A DNA stretch of 43,502 bases, taken from positions 1-43,502 of the forward strand of contig JAOTWP010000019.1 of the NCBI GenBank assembly GCA_029862975.1, written 5' to 3'. Positions 39,931 to 43,502 of the stretch are shown in pieces (the first letter of the stretch is position 1; each line of letters begins with the position of its first letter). Position numbers and translations under genes: made by a program. The notes below the pieces were generated by a model, which searched no databases, was not told where the DNA came from, and saw only the letters and a list, made by a program, of their open reading frames with translations. This stretch comes from Acidobacteriota bacterium (lineage in GTDB: Bacteria; Acidobacteriota; Thermoanaerobaculia; Multivoradales; JAHEKO01).

Positions 39931-40767
39931 TCAGTTTCCCGCGGCCGCCGGCTGGAACAGGTGCACGTCCCGCTGCGGGAAGGGTATCGTGAGACCGTTC
40001 TTCTCGAGCTCGAGCTTGATCGACCGGTTGAGGTCGAAGTAGACCGGCCAGTAGTCGGCCGTCTCGACCCACGGCCTGACGGCCAGGTCGACCGACGAAT
40101 CGGCCATCGCGAGCACCTCCACGAGGGGGACGGGGTCCGCGAGCACCTTGGGATGGGCGGCGAGAACCGCGTGCAGGACGTCCCTAGCCTGCTCGATGTC
40201 GTCCCCGTAACCGATGCTCGCCACGAGGTCGACCCGGCGGGTCGGGAAGGCGTTCACGTTGACGATCTTGTCGTTCATCAGGGCGCCGTTGGGGAGGATG
40301 ACCTTCTGGTTGTCCTGCGTGGCGAGCGTCGTCGCCAGGATGCCGATCTCCAGCACCTTGCCCCGCGAGCCGGAGGACTCCACCACGTCGCCGACCCGGA
40401 ACGGCCGGAACAGGAGAATCAGCACGCCGGCCGCGAAGTTGGACAGCGATCCCTGCAGCGCCAGGCCCACGGCGAGACCGGCGGCGCCGATGACGGCGAC
40501 GAAGGACGTCGTCTGCACGCCGAACTTCGACAGCGCGGCGATCACGGCGAAGGCGATGATCGCCCCCTTGGCGAAGGCGCCGCCAAAGCCGACGAGGGAT
40601 GGGTCGACCTTGGCGCGCGTCAGGCCGCGCCGGATCATGCCGCCGGCGAGGCCCGCGACGATCCTTCCCGCGACGAGGATGCCGATCGCGCCCAGGACTT
40701 GCAGGCCGTAGCTCGTCAGCACAGGGATGATCTGGTCGACGACGGTCTGGGCAGTTTGTGCGTCCAT
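39931..40767 (-). CDS. Small-conductance mechanosensitive channel, MscS family
   Basis: 278 residues. Three N-terminal helices, the third being the pore helix AAGLAVGLALQGSLSNFAAGVLILLFRPFRVGD, and the cytoplasmic beta domain (ILATTLATQDNQKVILPNGALMNDKIVN) are the MscS pattern. The protein ends QRDVHLFQPAAAGN. It releases solutes on hypo-osmotic shock. GGAGG lies 5 nt before the ATG (40767). A second MscS-type gene begins at 42658. Confidence 0.95.
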   Translation of the reverse strand: MDAQTAQTVVDQIIPVLTSYGLQVLGAIGILVAGRIVAGLAGGMIRRGLTRAKVDPSLVGFGGAFAKGAIIAFAVIAALSKFGVQTTSFVAVIGAAGLAVGLALQGSLSNFAAGVLILLFRPFRVGDVVESSGSRGKVLEIGILATTLATQDNQKVILPNGALMNDKIVNVNAFPTRRVDLVASIGYGDDIEQARDVLHAVLAAHPKVLADPVPLVEVLAMADSSVDLAVRPWVETADYWPVYFDLNRSIKLELEKNGLTIPFPQRDVHLFQPAAAGN

Positions 40768-40965
40768 GGAGTCCTCCCGATTTGGAGTCAGCGAAGAAAG
40801 GCGAAAGAAGAACCGGGTCGAGAAGATCTGGCCAGAGGAGCCGGCTGCAACCGGGCCTGCGAGCCGGAGCCGCCCAGCCCGCGCGCCGGAATCGGAATCG
40901 CTACCCGAGCCCCCACCCGATGTGACCCGGCCGATCCTACCGGCACCGGGCCCGGGCGTGGGCGA

Positions 40966-40971
40966 TACACT
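40966..40971 (+). promoter_or_regulatory. Possible -10 element (TACACT) of the VIT1 gene
   Basis: TACACT lies 46 bp before the TTG start at 41018 in the divergent mscS/VIT1 region. Confidence 0.35.
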
Positions 40972-41017
40972 CCCGAGACCCGGTGCCGGCGCGCAGCGCG
41001 GCCCGGCGGAGGTGCCG

Positions 41018-41716
41018 TTGGCGAACAAGCATTCCGAGGGACACAGGATCGGCATCGGCGGCTGGCTGCGGGCGGCCGTGCTCGGCGCCAACGACGGCGT
41101 CGTCTCGATCGCCAGTCTCGTCGTCGGGGTGGCCGCCGCGGACGCCTCTTCGGCGGCGATCCTCACCGCCGGCCTGGCCGGGCTCGTCGGCGGGGCTCTG
41201 TCGATGGCGGTCGGCGAGTACGTCTCCGTGAGCTCGCAGCGCGACGTCGAAGAGGCCGACCTCGAGCGCGAGCGGCGGGAGCTGCGCGACAAGCCCGATC
41301 GCGAGCTGGCCGAGCTGACGGCCCTCTTGCGGGCCAAGGGGTTGACCGCCGAGACGGCGCGCGTCGCGGCGCGCGAGCTGACGGCCCACGACGCGCTGGC
41401 CGCCCACGCCGCCGAGGAGCTCGGCCTGCAGCTCGACGGGCTCGCCCGCCCCCTGCAGGCGGCCTCGGTGTCGGCGCTCGCCTTCGCCCTCGGCGCTTCG
41501 CTGCCGCTGCTGGCGATCGGGATCTCACCGGTCGCCACCCGCTCCTGGATCACCGCCGCCGCCACCCTGATCGCGCTCGCCGGGCTCGGCGCCTGGAGCG
41601 GACGGCTCGGCGGCGCCCCCGTACCGCGGGCCATCCTGCGCGTGGTCGTCGGCGGCGCCCTGGCGATGGGGCTCACCGCCGCTTTAGGCGGTCTCTTCGG
41701 CGGACTCATCGGATGA
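41018..41716 (+). CDS. VIT1/CCC1-family iron/manganese transporter
   Basis: 232 residues, the usual bacterial length, using the TTG at 41018, which has GGAGGTG 4 nt upstream. The first helix AAVLGANDGVVSIASLVVGVAAAD, then GALSMAVGEYVSVSSQRDVEEADLERERREL with the acidic metal-binding region, is typical VIT1. Five helices in total. It probably exports or sequesters Fe2+ or Mn2+. The reading frame continues after the TGA (41714-41716) for another 32 sense codons to 41815 (ending GFLLGLVGQMLASG), which is odd. Confidence 0.92.
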   Translation: MANKHSEGHRIGIGGWLRAAVLGANDGVVSIASLVVGVAAADASSAAILTAGLAGLVGGALSMAVGEYVSVSSQRDVEEADLERERRELRDKPDRELAELTALLRAKGLTAETARVAARELTAHDALAAHAAEELGLQLDGLARPLQAASVSALAFALGASLPLLAIGISPVATRSWITAAATLIALAGLGAWSGRLGGAPVPRAILRVVVGGALAMGLTAALGGLFGGLIG

Positions 41717-41815
41717 GCCGAGAGTGACGCGGCCTACCGCCGGCGCCGCCCGGCGCTCGGCGCCGTGGCCGGCTTCCTGCTCGGCCTCGTCGGGCAGATG
41801 CTCGCGAGCGGCTGA
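41717..41815 (+). other. In-frame open extension after the VIT1 stop
   Basis: Same frame as VIT1, 32 codons ending at TGA 41813-41815, with hydrophobic GAVAGFLLGLVGQMLASG. It might be a decayed C-terminal helix or chance; there is no independent start or ribosome-binding site. Confidence 0.25.
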
Positions 41816-41885
41816 GGGCGCGAGCGAGGGGACCGGGCGGCGGCCGGCCACGCTCAGCCAATCACCGAAGAAAGGAGTCGAGAAG

Positions 41886-42419
41886 ATGCGCAAATCGAGC
41901 ACCGTGTGGCTGATCCTGCTGGTCGCCGGCGCCGTCGCGGGCCGGAGCCAGGATCCCCATCAACATGGCGAGCATCACTCGCCCTACGCCGACCAGGAGG
42001 CGAGCGGCATCGCCGCGCTGTCGGCGCGGGAGGTCGAGAATCTCGAGAGCGGGGCCGGCATGGGGCTGGCCCGCGCGGCCGAGCTCAACCACTACCCCGG
42101 CCCCAAGCACGTGCTGGAGCTGGCCGCGAGCCTGAGCCTGTCCGCCGGGCAGAGCGCCGAGGTAGAGGAGATCCGGCTGGCCATGCTCGCCGAGGCCCGG
42201 CGCCTCGGGGCGGCGATCCTCGAGAAAGAGAGCCTCCTCGACCGCCGCTTCGCGCACCGCCACATCGACGAGGCGGCCCTGCGCCGGCTCACCGGCGAGA
42301 TCGGCGCCCTCCAGGGCGAGCTGCGCTTCGTCCACCTCGTCGCCCACCTCCGGGTGGCGTCGATCCTGACCCGCGAGCAGATCGACGCCTACGATGCCCT
42401 GCGGGGCTACAAGGAATAG
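41886..42419 (+). CDS. Periplasmic Spy/CpxP-like protein
   Basis: 177 residues. A signal peptide (MRKSSTVWLILLVAGAVAG) is followed by a His-rich start (DPHQHGEHHSPYADQ) and long amphipathic helices with LTxxQ-type repeats (LSAGQSAEVEEIRLAML and LTREQIDAYDALRGY). This is the Spy/CpxP/CnrX-like fold used as a periplasmic chaperone or metal-stress sensor. The His-rich N-terminus could bind metal, in keeping with the VIT1 neighbour. AAAGGAG lies 8 nt before the ATG. Confidence 0.75.
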   Translation: MRKSSTVWLILLVAGAVAGRSQDPHQHGEHHSPYADQEASGIAALSAREVENLESGAGMGLARAAELNHYPGPKHVLELAASLSLSAGQSAEVEEIRLAMLAEARRLGAAILEKESLLDRRFAHRHIDEAALRRLTGEIGALQGELRFVHLVAHLRVASILTREQIDAYDALRGYKE

Positions 42420-42495
42420 TCCGCGGCCTCGTGCGAGAGGACTCCGGAACGGGCGGGAGAGCCTGAACCCTGGCCGGCGGGCGGCGAGCCGGGTG

Positions 42496-42501
42496 TAGAC
42501 T
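42496..42501 (+). promoter_or_regulatory. Possible -10 element (TAGACT) upstream of the second mscS-type gene
   Basis: It would place the transcription start near 42508, just before the tandem repeat at 42515, so the repeat would lie in a 5' leader of about 150 nt. Confidence 0.35.
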
Positions 42502-42514
42502 GGCGCGTCTTTTC

Positions 42515-42634
42515 CGCGGCTCAGATCCCGCGGCTCAGATCCCGTACCTCAGATCCCGTAGCTTCGATCCCGTAGCTTCGATCCCGTAGCTTCGATCCCG
42601 TGGCTCCGAACCCGTAGCTGCGTAGCTCCGAACC
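42515..42634. repeat. 14-bp tandem repeat array, about 8 copies
   Basis: Units: CGCGGCTCAGATCC twice, CGTACCTCAGATCC, CGTAGCTTCGATCC three times, CGTGGCTCCGAACC, and a last unit with an 8-bp internal duplication. There is no palindromic core and no spacers. It lies between the Spy-like gene and the mscS-type gene, ending 23 bp before the latter's ATG. Confidence 0.9.
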
Positions 42635-42657
42635 CATAGTCCGCCGGAGGCCCACCG

Positions 42658-43502
42658 ATGCAACAGCTTCTCGACTCGATCGACGTCTCACAGCTCATGA
42701 CCCAGCTCATCGCCTTCGTTCCCAGGCTGGTCGCGGCGCTGGTGCTCCTGGTCTTCTTCTGGGTGCTGGCGCGCGTGCTGGGCCGGGTCCTGCGCCGCTT
42801 GATGCGGGGGGCGGGCATGGAGGAAGCCCTCGTCGGCCTGCTGGTCGACAAGCTCTTCTACTACGGGCTGATGGTCTTCGGCGTGGTGATGGCGGCCGCC
42901 CAGCTCGGCGTCGACGTCGGGGCCGCGCTCGCCGGCCTCGGCGTGGCCGGTATCGCCGTCGGATTCGCGGCCCAGGATTCCGTCGCCAACGTGATCTCCG
43001 GCATCATCATCTTCTGGGACAAGCCTTTCGTCGTCGGCGATTGGATCAAGGTCGAGGACCAGTTCGGCACGGTCAGCAAGATCACTTTGCGCTCGACGCG
43101 CATCCGCACGCCGCTCAACACGTTCGTCGTGATTCCGAACAAATCGATCATCGACGCCGTGCTCGAGAACCTCAGCGCGCACGGAGAGCTGCGCGTCGAC
43201 CTCGCCCTCGGCATCGCCTACAAGGAAGACACCCGGGCCGCGCGGCGCGTCCTGCTCGCCGCGGTGCGCGAGATCGACACCGTCAAGAGCGAACCGGCGC
43301 CCGACGTGGTGGTCGAAGAGCTGGGCGATTCGAGCGTCAATCTGCAGCTGCGGGTGTGGATCGACGACGCCAAGGACCGGCAGGCGACCTTCTTCGCCGT
43401 CATGGAGGCGGCGAAGCTGGCGCTCGACGAGGCCGGGATCCAGATCCCGTTCCCGCACCTCCAGCTGTTCGTGGACGACGTCGAGGATCGAGTGTGGGAA
43501 AG
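42658..43502 (+). CDS. MscS-family mechanosensitive channel (C-terminus cut by window edge)
   Basis: About 281 residues visible and still open at the right edge. It starts MQQLLDSIDVSQLMTQLIAF with three helices. The third, pore-lining helix and the following segment (LAGLGVAGIAVGFAAQDSVANVISGIIIFWDKPFVVGD) and LNTFVVIPNKSIIDAVLENLS are the MscS hallmarks. The C-terminal domain is near complete, ending HLQLFVDDVEDRVWE. It differs clearly from the other MscS at 39931. GGAGG lies about 7 nt before the ATG, and a 14-bp tandem repeat lies just upstream. Confidence 0.93.
   Translation, partial: MQQLLDSIDVSQLMTQLIAFVPRLVAALVLLVFFWVLARVLGRVLRRLMRGAGMEEALVGLLVDKLFYYGLMVFGVVMAAAQLGVDVGAALAGLGVAGIAVGFAAQDSVANVISGIIIFWDKPFVVGDWIKVEDQFGTVSKITLRSTRIRTPLNTFVVIPNKSIIDAVLENLSAHGELRVDLALGIAYKEDTRAARRVLLAAVREIDTVKSEPAPDVVVEELGDSSVNLQLRVWIDDAKDRQATFFAVMEAAKLALDEAGIQIPFPHLQLFVDDVEDRVWE

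Noticed and set aside
42515..42634. CRISPR array
   Set aside because: Units are contiguous, 14 bp, with no spacers and no cas genes.
42549..42851. Small minus-strand frame crossing the tandem repeat
   Set aside because: Its sequence is repeat-derived and antisense to the mscS-type gene, with no family signal.

Overview
This is a very GC-rich (about 70 percent or more by eye), gene-dense chromosomal segment with 35 protein-coding genes, two of them cut by the window edges. I see no rRNA, tRNA, CRISPR array, phage or insertion sequence. The gene mix fits an aerobic or facultative bacterium of the Acidobacteriota (Thermoanaerobaculia-like) or a related high-GC delta-type lineage. It includes secreted proteins ending in a DGFESGD...WS..VP tag, PilZ and GGDEF c-di-GMP proteins, a B12-binding sensor, a di-haem oxidase, and an AhpD-like protein that appears to contain selenocysteine. 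This assignment is inference; no phylogenetic marker is present.

Layout. 1-4895 (minus): a PilZ-like protein translationally coupled to an AhpD-like gene with an in-frame UGA, then Lon protease with an unusual acidic Ala/Glu insert, and a second PilZ protein. 4988-10624: an alpha/beta hydrolase, a coupled pair of exported proteins (propeller-like and SGNH hydrolase), a DUF6265-like protein, a CarH-like B12 sensor without a DNA-binding domain, and a DUF2878 membrane protein. 10848-13515 (minus): modABC molybdate uptake with overlapping genes. 13625-19391: an SDR dehydrogenase, a SpoIIE-type phosphatase, an FMN-binding membrane protein, an alpha/beta hydrolase, a TusA-DsrE fusion and a tagged secreted protein. 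19723-29530 (plus): a propeller/GGDEF diguanylate cyclase, CorA, an APC permease with a USP-like tail, a cation-chloride cotransporter homologue and an AMACR-like CoA-transferase/racemase. 29527-34729: a di-haem cytochrome oxidoreductase, an exported Pcm and a spermidine-synthase-like membrane protein. 34898-36682: a TIR domain fused to a truncated GroEL-like chaperonin. 36750-43502: CapA, pirin, a YihY-type protein, MscS, VIT1/CCC1, a Spy/CpxP-like protein and a second MscS (partial) preceded by a 14-bp tandem repeat.

The most notable feature is the TIR-Cpn60 fusion. The TIR half keeps its predicted catalytic Glu. The chaperonin half lacks about the first 92 residues of GroEL, including the ATP-site GDGTT segment, and the residue aligned with GroEL Asp398 is Gln. 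This looks like an NADase or signalling effector mounted on a non-ATPase chaperonin scaffold, possibly a defence or stress sensor; the function is inference. The second highlight is the selenoprotein, where protein homology continues through the UGA and a hairpin lies at the distance expected for a bacterial SECIS.

Functionally the window is mostly housekeeping: proteostasis (Lon, Pcm), envelope ion and osmotic control (CorA, APC, CCC, two MscS, VIT1), c-di-GMP and phosphatase signalling, and redox/sulfur proteins. Many transcription units carry a TAnnnT hexamer close to the start codon. For modA and corA the spacing is so short that leaderless mRNAs are likely.
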